From positions 62,001-126,000 of the forward strand of contig JAOBSW010001148.1 in assembly GCA_026214975.1 (NCBI GenBank): 64,000 bases of DNA, in the 5' to 3' direction. The position numbers were made by a program, and so were the translations under genes. This document shows, piece by piece, positions 52,980-63,991 of the stretch (the stretch's first letter is position 1; each line of letters opens with the position of its first letter). The stretch is from Gentiana macrophylla. Its lineage: Eukaryota > Streptophyta > Magnoliopsida > Gentianales > Gentianaceae. The notes under the pieces are model-generated. The model had not been told where the DNA came from. It saw only the letters and a program-made list of their open reading frames with translations, and searched no databases.

Positions 52980-54200
52980 TTACGCCGCTTTATCCTGCCA
53001 CCTCACGCTTTCTTTCCTCTCTGGCTTTGGTGATGGCTTCCTCTTAAACTTCTTGTAATCAGGTGGTTTATCAATCCGCACTTTTCCCAGCTTGGGGTGC
53101 ACCGGTGCAACGGGCGATCCTGATTTATTCTGTGCCTCGATCTTGCCTCGATCGACGACTTCCCGTAAGCGCACCGCATCTCCTTTTGACAATATTTTTC
53201 CTTCCTGCATGTCAGTACACACCACACCACAGGAAAACAAAGATTCTGTATATAAACATTCATCATTTCTAGCTTGACGACCTCTATCCTTGTAGACATT
53301 TAAACGCTCTCTCTCGCCCCCAACTCCAAACGAAATATCTCCACTCTTTACTCCTATCTGAGCATCACTAGTGGTCAAAAAGGGATGACCTAACAGGACA
53401 GAGGTCCTAGAGTCCATCTCCATGTCAAGAATCACAAAATCCACAGGAAACACGAACATGCCTACATGAACTAGCACATCTTCAGCTACCCCCAACGGTT
53501 TCATCACCGACCTATCAGCCATTTGTAGGGTCATTCCCGTAGGCTCTAAATCACCTAACCCTAATTTTTCATAAAGTGCTTTAGGCATCAAGCTCACAGA
53601 AGCTCCTAAATCACATAAAACATTTTCAATCACTGTATTGCCTATGGTGATAGGAATGGTGAAGCCTCCTCTATCTCTCATCTTAGGGGGGACTTTACTG
53701 TCATAAACTATTGAACACTCCTCCCTCAGCTTAAATACCTTACCCTTTTTCTCTCTACTAGCCAACACCCCTTTCAAACACTTAAAATACTCAGGCACAC
53801 TAGCAAATGCCTCTAACAGGGGGACATTGATCTCTACCTTCCTAAGAATGTCGAGGAACCTATGCTGATTTTCAGTAAGAACTGGCTTCTTAGGGCCTTT
53901 AGGTGGGCATGGTAAAGTATTCTCATCAAAATCAGGAGGGGGAGGGGGCATAAAATCATGCTTACCTCGAGCTTTTGGCCTTGGAGGCCCAGATGTTGCT
54001 TCCCGTCTCGTTGCTGGCTTGCTCGGTTCCTCCTCTTTTATATCCAAAACTATGAAATCCCGCTTCTCCATTGCTTCAGCTCTCTTAGATTGATATGTTT
54101 GCTCTCTCTCAGCTTCTGTTGCCCTCTCTTTCCTAGCAATCGCGAGATCTCTCTTGGTAGCAGCTAACTCTCTACTCATAGCTTCCAACTCAGTTTCCAT
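52980..54200 (-). CDS. Athila-2 gag C-terminal linker and aspartic protease
   Basis: This is a 406-codon open frame, the longest intact frame in the window. Residues 1-45 form a Glu/Arg/Lys-rich coiled coil. A PPPPPDFDENTLPCPP linker follows (about 90-105). The protease domain starts near residue 175 with DRGGFTIPITIG and holds the active site CDLGASVSLMPKALYEKLGL (about 195-215), QMADRSV, and SVLLGHPFL near 270. The C-terminal 100 residues are basic. It ends at a stop at 52980 with RWQDKAA. The frame starts at an ATG that overlaps the stop of the preceding gag frame (54200), probably a frameshift position and not a true start. The Ser after DLGA, changed in Athila-1, is kept. Confidence 0.8.
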   Translation of the reverse strand: METELEAMSRELAATKRDLAIARKERATEAEREQTYQSKRAEAMEKRDFIVLDIKEEEPSKPATRREATSGPPRPKARGKHDFMPPPPPDFDENTLPCPPKGPKKPVLTENQHRFLDILRKVEINVPLLEAFASVPEYFKCLKGVLASREKKGKVFKLREECSIVYDSKVPPKMRDRGGFTIPITIGNTVIENVLCDLGASVSLMPKALYEKLGLGDLEPTGMTLQMADRSVMKPLGVAEDVLVHVGMFVFPVDFVILDMEMDSRTSVLLGHPFLTTSDAQIGVKSGDISFGVGGERERLNVYKDRGRQARNDECLYTESLFSCGVVCTDMQEGKILSKGDAVRLREVVDRGKIEAQNKSGSPVAPVHPKLGKVRIDKPPDYKKFKRKPSPKPERKESVRWQDKAA

Positions 54201-56602
54201 TATATTCTTCTCTGCTGCCGCACAGTCTCATCCTCTTTAGCCAAATATTTCTCTGCCTCAACCCCTCTCTTGGGCTGGTCCACTCCCAACTCTCTACCAC
54301 TTCTAGTGAATATTGCATTCACTTGTCTCGGGTTCTGCTCAGCGTCACTCAAATTCTTCTTCAGTGTGTTCGTGATTTGCCCAACTTGGGTTTCCAAATT
54401 CCGAATGGCGGAGTGAGTGGCCACTTTTTGCTCAATATCATTCTTATTCAACTCAGCTACAGTCCTATCCAGTCTTTCCAGTATTATCTCAGCGGACGTC
54501 TTCTGAGCACCAGAATTGTTCAATTGTTGAGTGTTCTGATTGTTCTGGTGTAGATGAGCATTCGGATGCTGATATGTGCGAATTCATCGCTTTCTCGGCG
54601 GTGGCTCGCTGCGATTTCGATTGGAATTCAGATTATTTCGTTGGCCTTGATTTTGATTCTATCCCTGATTGCTCCCTCAACTCTGATTCTTTCCTTGATT
54701 ATTCGCCCCACCTCGATTATTCTTCATTGTTGGTGGCCTGTTCTTCGATTGTTACGTCACAGGCCTTGATCGGTATGTTGATAGGCATTCTGATTGTGGG
54801 GGTTCTGATTCCAAGATTGGTTATTTGGCCCTTGGTTCTGCCTGAACCCTTGGTTCTGATTGTTATTATTTCGATTCCAATTCTGCCCCTGTTGGTTGTG
54901 ATTCCAGTTACCCCCATTACCTTGTCCAATATAGCTCACATTGTACTGATGCTGCTCTTCCATGCCATACTCGAACTGCTGGCCCTGCTAGTTATCAAAA
55001 TTCGAATTCCACTGTTGCTGTTGGCCAAAATCTTGTTGGTTATTCTATACCTGTCCCATTGCAAACACATTTTGTTGCTATTGTGGAGGCAACAGTTGTG
55101 GGTAAGTGGACCTCTTTAGTGAAGTACATTGCAAAGCGGAATGGCCACCCCACACATTTGGCATTGTAATGCCTCCTTTCTCTCTGCCTCAATCTTCTCC
55201 ATCATTAGTGACATCGCTTGCATCTTCTCGTGCAACGCTTGCTCTCTATCCAAATCATCTTTCAATGACTTTACAGTTTCCAGAGGTGCTTTCTTGTTCT
55301 TTCTTGTAGAGCCCCACTGCCCTTCTCCATCTGCCGCATTCTCTATCTGTCTCATAGCTTGTTCTGGCGGCAGATTCATAATATCTCCGCCGCTTTCGGC
55401 ATTCAGCTTATTTTGGTCCATCAGTTCTAAAGCCCTGAATAATATAATAACTTGCTCCACCGTAGAAAAACCGTGAGGAGGGCATCTCTTCAGTAGACCC
55501 CTAAATCTATCAAAGTCTCTTTTAATGTCTCTCCCTCGAGACCGTCAAACAAAGAGATTTCTTCTTTCAGATCCAAGATCTTTGCCGGAGGGATGTACTT
55601 TTTCAGAAACACTCTCGCTACATCTGCCCAGGTATGCAATAAATCATTGGGTAATGAATCGAGCCAATCCTTTGCAGCTCCTCTTAATGCAAAAGGAAAA
55701 ACAATTAGCTTCACCGCCTCGTCACTCACCCCATTATATTTCATTGTTCCACAAATTTGGAGGAAATGATCAAAAAAGCTGTTTGGGTTCTCAGTTGATT
55801 TCTAGTGGAATAGAGCATGTTCCCCCAACATGTTCATAATATTTTGCTTGATGTCCATGTTGTTTGCATTAATTGGGGGCACTCTACTTGGATTGTGCCC
55901 AATAACTTCCTGCGGGGTGGTAACATAGTCTCGGCTGGACTCTCGGTCTCTGACACGATGAGCCATATGTGGTCGATAATTCTCTTTGTTGTTGCTTCTT
56001 GATAAAGCCGCTTTGCACAGGGGTTCTTGAGGATACGGGTTTTGGAACACCTGTTGATTCTCCTGTTCCCTTAGCATTTGTAGTACTCTTTCGACTGTAG
56101 ATTGGTCATACTGCGTGAACTGCTAGGTGTTCTGTTGTTGCAACGGCGGCTCCTGAGTACGCTTAGTGTTCCCTGTTCTGTTTACCCCAAGCTGTCTATC
56201 ACTAGTTCCCAACTGTCCAAACTGTCCACCTCAGTTCCTCCCAATTCCAGTTCTCTGAGTGTATTGAGGGTCGATCGTTTGCTAGAGTCTCAACCCATCA
56301 TTCTCCAATTGTTCTATACGATCACGGATTGGGGTCAATTGTAAAGTTGTATCCCTGAGGTTGGATGTACTGCCCGGTGCATTGTGCTCAGTCAAACGCT
56401 CTTTGCCATCTATATGATTCGGTGAATCCTCCATTCCCTCTGAGGATTCTGAAAATGAACTTTCTACTACCCCTTCTTCCTCAAACAAAGTGTTCGGACT
56501 GGCAATCTGAGGTTCTCCTCGGCGTTGACTATTTCTATGACGTGCAAAAGCTTCAATTTCTTCAATTGGCTCGATGAGTGGTTCTTTGGAGCTTCGGGTC
56601 AT
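54200..56602 (-). pseudogene. Athila-2 gag, frameshifted
   Basis: The start is at the ATG at 56602 (MTRSSKEPL). The N-terminal part is acidic and interrupted by stops at 56282 and 55802. The gag domain (55744-55490) has MKYNGVSDEAVKL, FPFALRGAAKDWLDSLPN and TWADVARVFLKKYIPP, as in Athila-1. A frameshift leads to 55460-55116, which contains the zinc knuckle region near 55165-55130; there the first two cysteines (CQMC) are in frame but a one-base loss shifts the rest. A low-complexity Asn/Gln/Gly-rich region (54963-54757) and a helical segment (54523-54200) complete the protein. Confidence 0.85.
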
Positions 56603-56691
56603 TCACTGACAAACAAGAAACAACAAGAAAACAAAATAAAAATGACCTAAGCCCAATCTTTCGGTCAACTTACAAGATATCAAACGTTACT

Positions 56692-56708
56692 CCCCGGAAA
56701 CGGTGCAA
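56692..56708 (-). promoter_or_regulatory. Athila-2 primer binding site, mutated tRNA-Asp type
   Basis: The plus strand reads CCCCGGAAACGGTGCAA, 14 of 17 matches to the tRNA-Asp 3' end that Athila-1 matches perfectly. Six bases separate it from the 5' LTR at 56715. Confidence 0.75.
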
Positions 56709-56714
56709 AATTCT

Positions 56715-58507
56715 TGATAGCAAAATAACTAACCGCTAACTTTGACCGACAGAGTATCAGGTTAACGGTAGTATAGTGTTGTCAAGGTCGAATCCACAGG
56801 GAGTAATGTCTAAGTACCAAAGTCGACTTAGAACTTAGTTCAGGTCAAAATAGTTGTGGAGAGTATTATACTAATGCAAAAGTAAAGATTATACTAATGA
56901 ATTTACTTCTAGGTATTAACGGGTATAGTCGAACTATGATCACATGAGCTACTTTTACCCCTAAGGAAGGACTTAACAGGGAGCGTGTCTTAATCAACCT
57001 ACCTATCCAATGTAGTTCAATGACATCCACGGGTGCCAACTCCTAATTCTAGCGATTAGACTGAACAACTCGATCTAACCACCCTATGTGAAGCTAATTA
57101 ATTCTCCCTTTAGAAAACCGATTAACCTAACATGATTAAGATCTAGAGTCGCTCGAACAACGACGACAAACCTCTGTATTGGGTTCGGACCTAACAACTA
57201 GGACGAATCTATGCAACGATCCTAAAACCCATTATCCCACATCTCACCGCAAAATACATCTATAAGTTTGATGTGTGTGATAGTGAACTAGGTGATCAAT
57301 CTAATTCAAAGACGTTAAAATAAGTTTTAGGATGTGGATTAATTGTTTAAACAATAATTTATGCACTACACTACTCCCTATCTCATTCCCCTTAGGGTTT
57401 TCGCTCGCTTTCACATAATTCGACTACACATGAATTTAGCTACTCATAATTATGCTAATAATCAAAACAAGAATTGAAATCATGCTAGAAATAATAAAAG
57501 AGAAAGTACTCATTACTATATAACTGAGGAAAAATCTGATCTGAAACAGTATGAAGAAATACTCCACCAAAAAGGACAATCTTTGGAACTTGAAACGTAA
57601 ATCTACGCTATGAAAAGTGTTTAGAATCAAAGGATGTAATTTATATGATCAAGGGATCAAAGGGTGATCAAACAACACTAAAACCGCACACAAATTGCCT
57701 AAGAACAGTCTAAAGTCGGCCAAAGATGAGTAGGGGCTGAATGAGCTGCGTTTTCATAGAGTAGGTCAAAAATCTGATGTTGTCGGTCCCGGACGCCCGT
57801 CTGGTCCATGTCAGGCGCCCGTCCGCCTGGAAAATATTAAGATATTAGGGTTTCATCTTTAGTGGACGGGCATTCGCATTCCTCTAAACGCCCGTCTGGT
57901 GAATCCTGACTAGAGGCTTTGGAACCCTGGACGCCCGTCTGGAACCCTGGACGCGCGTCTATGTCGTATGAGCATTTTGAATCTGGCTGAACCTTCTTAA
58001 GCGCCCGTCTGAGGGTCTTTTGGACGCCCGTCCAGCTGAAAATCAAACTTTCTGAATGAAGTGCCAATACTGTGGACGCCCGTCTGGAATGTGCAGACGC
58101 CTGTCTGATATAGCTTCACGGCAGACGCCCGTCTGGAGAATAGCAAACGCCCTTTCTGGCTTGTCTTCACTCCAAACTTGGCTTTTCTTCACTTTTTATG
58201 CTACATTCGGGCCACGAACATGTCTTATAGTCCAAAATATCGCCTTCCGGGTCCTCGAGTCACCTAAGTCCTGCAATAACATAGACAAACAAACACCACG
58301 CGTAATTCCACAAGACAAAAGTGCTCGGAAAAGAGTGAAATATCGCTAAAAAGGCGGAGTTTACCATCGATATGATAGTTTAACTCCCTATGCATATAAT
58401 TCTCGATATTACTCTCGAGACGGTCTATATCTACCCAAAACATGCCAATAAGGTGATAAACGGGGGTTAAACTGCACACCAAAGTACAGTAAAGTTGACT
58501 CCCATCA
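56715..58507 (-). repeat. Athila-2 5' LTR
   Basis: This 1,793-bp LTR pairs with 49226-51017. The motif array is at 57792-58155. The TATA position (57751-57758) is altered to TATGAAAA on the minus strand. Confidence 0.95.
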
Positions 58508-58512
58508 ACCCC

Positions 58513-58547
58513 CCTGGCTATAGTTTTAACCTTCTCTGGGACAAACA
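58513..58547 (+). repeat. SIRE-C 5' LTR, last 35 bases
   Basis: After the Athila-2 target duplication the LTR resumes with CTGGCTATAGTTTTAACC and ends GGGACAAACA, equivalent to the end of the SIRE-B LTRs. Confidence 0.88.
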
Positions 58548-58549
58548 AT

Positions 58550-58561
58550 TGGTAACAGAGC
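58550..58561 (+). promoter_or_regulatory. SIRE-C primer binding site
   Basis: TGGTAACAGAGC has one difference from the initiator-Met complement, at the same base as SIRE-B. Confidence 0.85.
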
Positions 58562-58691
58562 AGTGTTCCTAGAATCAGAACCTGTTCATATCTAATTTCT
58601 AGTAACAAGGAGATCACATATTTTCAAAGTAGTTTTCGAATATGTGCTTTCTAAATATCTCTCTTATTTGTACTAATTGATTCCTCAAATT

Positions 58692-60115
58692 CCATGTCAA
58701 TGGTACATGTATTCAATGTTAATAATTTTGAAGAATATAAAATAAGGATGTTGTCTCATCTTGCAACAAGTCATGAGGAGATGCTGGATGTAATTAAAGA
58801 TGGCCCGATCAAGATCACAACTCTGATAACCACATGAGCAGATCAATGGAATGAGATAGACAAACTCAAGAAGGATTGGACCAAAGATGACAGAAGAAGA
58901 GCAAGCCTAGATTTTGTTGCAAAAGACATGATCTTGAAGACTCTGGACAGTAATATGTTCATAAGGATCAAAGATTGTAAAACAAAGGAGATGCGGGATA
59001 AATGAGCACTGATTAATGAAAGATCAGAAGCAATCAAGGAAAACAAATTATCTGTTGCAAAACAGAAATTTGAGAACTTTAAAATGAAGACTGATGAATT
59101 CATTGATCAAATGGATAACAAATTCTACAGCATCATCAGTGAACTGCAACAACTTGGACACACATATCCACAGAAAGAAGTGTGCCTGAAAATCTTGAGA
59201 GGTCTACCTGAAAGATGAAAGATCTCAAATCTGCACTTAGAGGAACAACAAATCTTGTAAACATTGATACTCTAACTCTGATGTCTCAATTAAAGGCTCA
59301 TGAATTTGAGTTGAACAGTGAAGACAGTGCACCAGTAGAGGCACACAAGGCCAGTGCACTGGTTGCACCCCATCAAAGCAAAACAGCTGACTCAAGCAGC
59401 AAAGAGACACATGAGCTGAAAGAACACGTGGCTTTGCTCGTTAAATGTTTTGACAGGTTTAGCAAGAAGAAGCAATTTAAAGGAAATTCATCATCTAACA
59501 AGAAGTCAAACTCAAGCAAAGACATGAAAAAAAATGATGATGAATACAGATGCTTCAACTGTAACAAGAAATGTCATTTCATGGCTGATTACCCCAAAGA
59601 AAAGACAAAAATGAGGATAATAAGAAGTACAAGACAACTGAACAGAGAAAAAGAAAGAAGGCACTCAAAGCTGAAACCAGCAGTGAAAAGAATGAAGAAT
59701 CATCTAAAAATGATTATGATGATGATGCAGCTGACAGCTCAGACAATGAAAAAGCTTACCTATGCCTTATGGCTAAAACATCTAATGACATGAGGTAACA
59801 TCCAGCTCATACTCATCATCTAGTGCATCCACATCTGACACTGCACAATCTACTGTCGTGCCCTTAGATTCTGCAAACCTAATTCAAAATCTCATGAGTA
59901 AATTTGAAGAAATTCAAGTAAATCATGAAATTCTGGAACAAGAATGTGAGAATCTGAGAAATGAAAATAAAAGATTAAAAAAAGAACTAGATGAAATGAA
60001 AGCTGAACAAACTAGTAAGGAAATTCACTCAACTGATCAACAAGTAGTAGATGATCACTCATCTGATGTTGAAAGACTAGTTGAGAAAATTTCCCTACCA
60101 GTTAAGACTAGTTGA
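58692..60115 (+). pseudogene. SIRE-C gag, broken
   Basis: From the ATG at 58692 the protein begins FNVNNFEEYKIRMLSHL-like and aligns with SIRE-B gag. Stops occur at about 58836, 59003 and 59216. The piece 59215-59793 has LMSQLKAHEFELNSEDS and a zinc knuckle CFNCNKKCHFMADY in which the last Cys is Tyr. A frameshift leads to 59858-60115, a coiled coil (FEEIQVNHEILEQECENLR and following) that ends abruptly at the pol deletion. Confidence 0.85.
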
Positions 60116-60724
60116 TATAGCATTTGTGGTAGGAATATGTGCAAGATTCAAAGATCAACCAAATGAATCTCACCTTCTAGCAGCTAAAAGAATAATCAAA
60201 TATCTGAAGAACACCATCAATGTAGGAATTTGGTATCCAAAGATGGAGGATTTAAACTGATATAATATTCAAATTTTGACTGTGCTGGATGTAAGATAGA
60301 TAGAAAAAGCACATCTATAACCTGTCAAATGCTAGGCAGCAGACTAGTATCATGGTTTAGCAAAAAGCAAAACTCTATATCCACATCAACGGCTGAAGCA
60401 GAATACATAGCAGCAGGCAGTTGTTGTGCACAGGTGCTATGGATCACACAACATCTAAGGGACTATTGAATGGAGGAGAAGACAATTCCAATCATGTGTG
60501 ATAACACAAGTGCAATATTTGTCACAGAAAATCCAGTACTACACTCAAAAACAAAACACATTGATGTGAGCCATCATTTTATCAGAGATCATGTAGAAAA
60601 AGGAGATGTTATTCTAAGATATATACCAACTGAAGATCAATTGGCTGACATCTTCACAAAACCACTCAGTCATGAAAGATTCAGCAAGTTGAGAACTGTG
60701 TTGGGAATGATAGAAATTGATTAA
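60116..60724 (+). pseudogene. SIRE-C end of RT and RNase H after an internal deletion
   Basis: Directly after gag comes sequence equivalent to the end of SIRE-B RT (41706 onward): DIAFVVGICARFKDQPNESHLLAAKRIIKYLKN. The RNase H piece 60470-60724 is intact at its C-terminus: IPIMCDNTSAIFVTENPV, SKTKHIDVSHHFIRDHVEKGD, QLADIFTKPLSHERF. Protease, integrase and the RT catalytic region are absent. Confidence 0.88.
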
Positions 60725-61341
60725 GTTATAAGGAGCAGCTAACTGGAGTAATCAGCTAAGTAACTTCACCAGCTGACTGAACCTTTGCCATATTGGGTGC
60801 GTTCACTTGGCAGGTAAGGCACTGGTACCCAACGAAGCAAACTTCACTGATTGTTAGGAACAGTCTTCTACAAGAAGTTCAGTAAGATATCACTCCATCG
60901 GCTCAGTGACCAGCCAAGGCACTCCACCGACAAATACCTTGGAGTCAACAACAAACTAAAGTGTGAACTAAATCAGTTTTGCACACGTGGAATATCAGAA
61001 AAGTAATGGAGGATTATCTTCTGATGATTACACACATGGAGATCAGTTTAAAAATCATTGAGGTAACTATATTATTTTTCAAATAAGATATGATGGCAAC
61101 GCCTCAATTCCCGGGATTTATCATTACATACCTCAATCCACTCCCCCACTACACTCAAATACCGTGATTTATATACATAAAATCACGCTATTACGTCACA
61201 TAATCCTTTAATACTCAAACACGCTCACACTAACCAAAACTATCCTAGAGTTTTCAGAATTCTTTACGCTCTCTTGCATTTCTTAAACCCTATTCTCTTT
61301 GAAAAATAGAAGATTTTTCCAAATCTCAAACACTTCAAACA
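60725..61341 (+). promoter_or_regulatory. Spacer with candidate internal promoter before ORF3, SIRE-C
   Basis: The spacer contains the block shared with SIRE-B (61101-61168), then an inverted repeat CGTGATTT / AAATCACG (61163-61187) whose loop holds a TATA-like ATATACATA, a TTACGTCA element near 61190, and a long CT- and A-rich leader up to the ATG. This resembles a plant promoter and 5' leader. Promoter function is inferred. Confidence 0.4.
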
Positions 61342-63991
61342 ATGGCTTCATCCACTTCAAACACACAAACTGGAAAACAATATGAGAAGTCAATCGCCAC
61401 TGGATCGTTCTTTCAAACAAGAAAACTACTTAAAGCTATGTGGAAATGACTAAGAAGCACAAAGACTAGCAACTGGATGCAAAAACCTAAGATTGTCGAC
61501 TTTTCTAAATCATCCCATCAAGGACATTTGTTATGAAAGCCTCGTCTCTTTTTTAAATACCGCCAAGTTTGTTTCAGGGCTCTTTGCTGAACAAGGTGTC
61601 GAAATGGGTGAAGACCGGATTGTTGCATCTGTCAGTGGTACAGAAGTGGTCATTACAGCCAATGTAATCCATAAACACCTTAAAATCTCTAATAAAGGTC
61701 AAGCAAAAGCGGCTATTGTCCCACAAAACTTGGATGAATTCTGGGTAACAATCGCTAAAACGGCAAACCTAGGCTCTAAGAAACTCAACCGTCTTAGATC
61801 CGTCTTGAAGAAACCCTTCAATGAATTCAGTGCTCTAGTTGGAAAGACAATTGAAGGTAAACTAGGGGCAAATAATATTGTGACAGTGGTTAGAAATGCA
61901 TCTTATAGGAATCATTTACAACAGTCTGGTGTTCAATTGGGCCAAATATTTCTTCCTAAGAATCAAAGAGCAATTCCAGGGAGAGGCCAACGCCGCTAAA
62001 AAGGGGCTAGCAGAAGGAAAGAAGAAAAAGGGAATATTTTGGGTGAAGAAGTCCAATGGGATTCAATTACACTATATGTTGCAATGTCTGCAAGTTCCTA
62101 TTGTCAAACTCCACCAATTACTTGAATCCAAAATCATGTTTACCTATGTCAAATGGAAAAAGGTAACAGAAGGTGGAAAGAGAAAGCAAACTCGAAGCAG
62201 CACCTCCGGCCAATGAAAGAATCAAAAAGGTCAAAGAAATTTGGACAAAGAGGATTTTGGAAAATTAATCGATGAAGAAGAAGAAGAGGAATTAGCAGAA
62301 GAAGTAGAACAACAAGAGGAGAAATATAGTAGTGAGGATGATCAACTTGAAAATGAAGAAGTTGGCGACGATCATGGAGATGATGAAGAAACTCCAGAAG
62401 AACCAGCAGACACATCTGACAGAGATATTGATGATAGAATTGCTGCATACCTCGAATGGAAAGAAGGTGATTCCAGACATCAGCTTCAAAATTTAGAACA
62501 TATGCTTAACAAAGAAGGTTGGTTCTTTGACTTTCTTGGGATCACAACCCTGGTTGGTGTACTTGATGAATCCCCACTGTGGGATATGGTTGATGCAACA
62601 AATGCAAAAATACATCCTACTTCTGATAAATAAAGTGGTGACTCTGATGATGATGGTGATGATAATGATGATAATGATGGTGATGATCATGATAATGATG
62701 ATGGTGCTGATCAAAATGATAATGGTGATGATCCAAAAGATGATGCTGAAGGCTGAACATACAGCTGATGCAATTGATGATAAAATCTTATTTAGTTCTT
62801 TTCTACAAACACAAGAACCAGCAAAGTCAACCCCACCAGCGAAGGAAACACCTCAAAAACTATTTATCGACAATCCAGCTGAACCAACAACAGTGTTGGA
62901 CACAGGCTCAACTGCTGCAACACCAGTCAAGGCAACTCTCGGCACAAAGCAAGGGGTAATATTATGAGATAGTGCTGCACTAGAAATAACATCTACTCAA
63001 GTACTTGAAGAAGTAGAAGCTGGTGTAGATGTTACTCAACCGATAGCACAGAACCAAGAATCAGTTGAAGTTCGTCCAACTGTGCAACACCAAAACAGAG
63101 GACCGCAAACAAAACCAGAACCAGCTGATATCCATCACAAATTTACTCAACTTCTACTGGCATATCAAATAAGGCCTTTGAAAAAGTAACAGACTTGTTG
63201 GCTGAAGAACTAGAACAACAAGCAATGTATCTCAGGTCCATGACTCTAGCATTCAAAGATGAAAGTCACTCCACAGAGAAAATATTTCAGGCTATTGCTA
63301 AATACATTGATGCACAAAAATATTTTTGTGCAAAGACAGGGTGACCTGATATGCCAGTTGAACATAAATATAACCAACAATCTTGTAGGCCTTAGACAAC
63401 ATGTCTCTTAAGAAAATGAGTCAATGGAAATGGCCTTTGGCATAAGACTTGGCAGCGTGACCAAAAAGATGGCTGATCATGATAAGATATTTACCTCTAT
63501 TGAATCAAAATTGGATACTCTGATTGGTAGAGCTGAAGCTACAAACAGCATCTTATTACAACGGATGGATGATGCTGCCAAAAATAGGGAAAGAAATGAT
63601 AACGCTGAAGGATCCACAGTTAGACCCCAAAATTTTACTGAGGAACATCTAAGAGCAAGGGACAGAGAACTGAGAATTAAAAATAAAGCTGAAGAACAGC
63701 TAAGAAAGGCCAGAGAGGAGAGGGAAATGGCTTCAAATAAACCTTGCATTTGTTTCCATCAACCAATCCAAATAAGAGATGACGACAGGGATAGATCAGG
63801 AAGGTAGCAAAGGACTGGATCTAGTCAGCAAAGGCTTGGATCAGCAAACCAACATAGATCCAACATCAGCAGAAGCAGCAGCACCACCAGATATGCTGGT
63901 GAGAAAAGAACCTTCACAACTCACAGAAACATACAAGAATATGATGCTGAGATACTGGACAGGATAAGAGAGTTACTCAGAACTCAAGACA
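61342..63991 (+). pseudogene. SIRE-C ORF3, broken, nearly full length
   Basis: The start is the ATG at 61342 (MASSTSNTQTGKQYEKS), followed by a stop and frameshift near 61447. The conserved domain (61493-62000) has FLNTAKFVSGLFAEQGVEM, VVITANVIHKHLKIS and FWVTIAKTANLGSKKLNRL, and aligns with SIRE-A 32757-32350, including a following FNWAKYFFL. A basic stretch, a Glu-rich acidic stretch (62250-62400), the WFFDFLGITTLVGVLDESPLWD segment, an Asp/Asn run (62643-62745), a Thr/Pro-rich region and a Glu/Arg coiled coil (63600-63730) follow. At least four frameshifts or stops. I do not recognise a function; the layout suggests a nucleic-acid or particle-associated protein, but that is a guess. Confidence 0.6.
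62643..62745. repeat. GAT trinucleotide repeat in ORF3
   Basis: An imperfect GAT/AAT/GGT repeat encodes an Asp/Asn/Gly run, just after an in-frame TAA stop. SIRE-B (42965-43030) and SIRE-A (30936-30970, opposite strand) have shorter versions at the matching place. Confidence 0.75.

Larger units (their letters stand above)
49226..58507 (-). mobile_element. Athila-2: gag-protease Athila derivative without pol
   Basis: This 9.3-kb element has LTRs at 49226-51017 and 56715-58507 that differ by only a few percent by eye, mostly C/T and G/A changes. The primer site is a mutated tRNA-Asp type and the polypurine tract is intact. On the minus strand it encodes gag and aspartic protease only; the coding region ends cleanly at 52980 and no RT, RNase H or integrase motif is present in the remaining 1.96 kb. 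It would have to be mobilised by an intact relative. Confidence 0.93.

Noticed and set aside
62493..62714. An Ile/Met-rich minus-strand frame
   Set aside because: It is the complement of the GAT repeat in ORF3.
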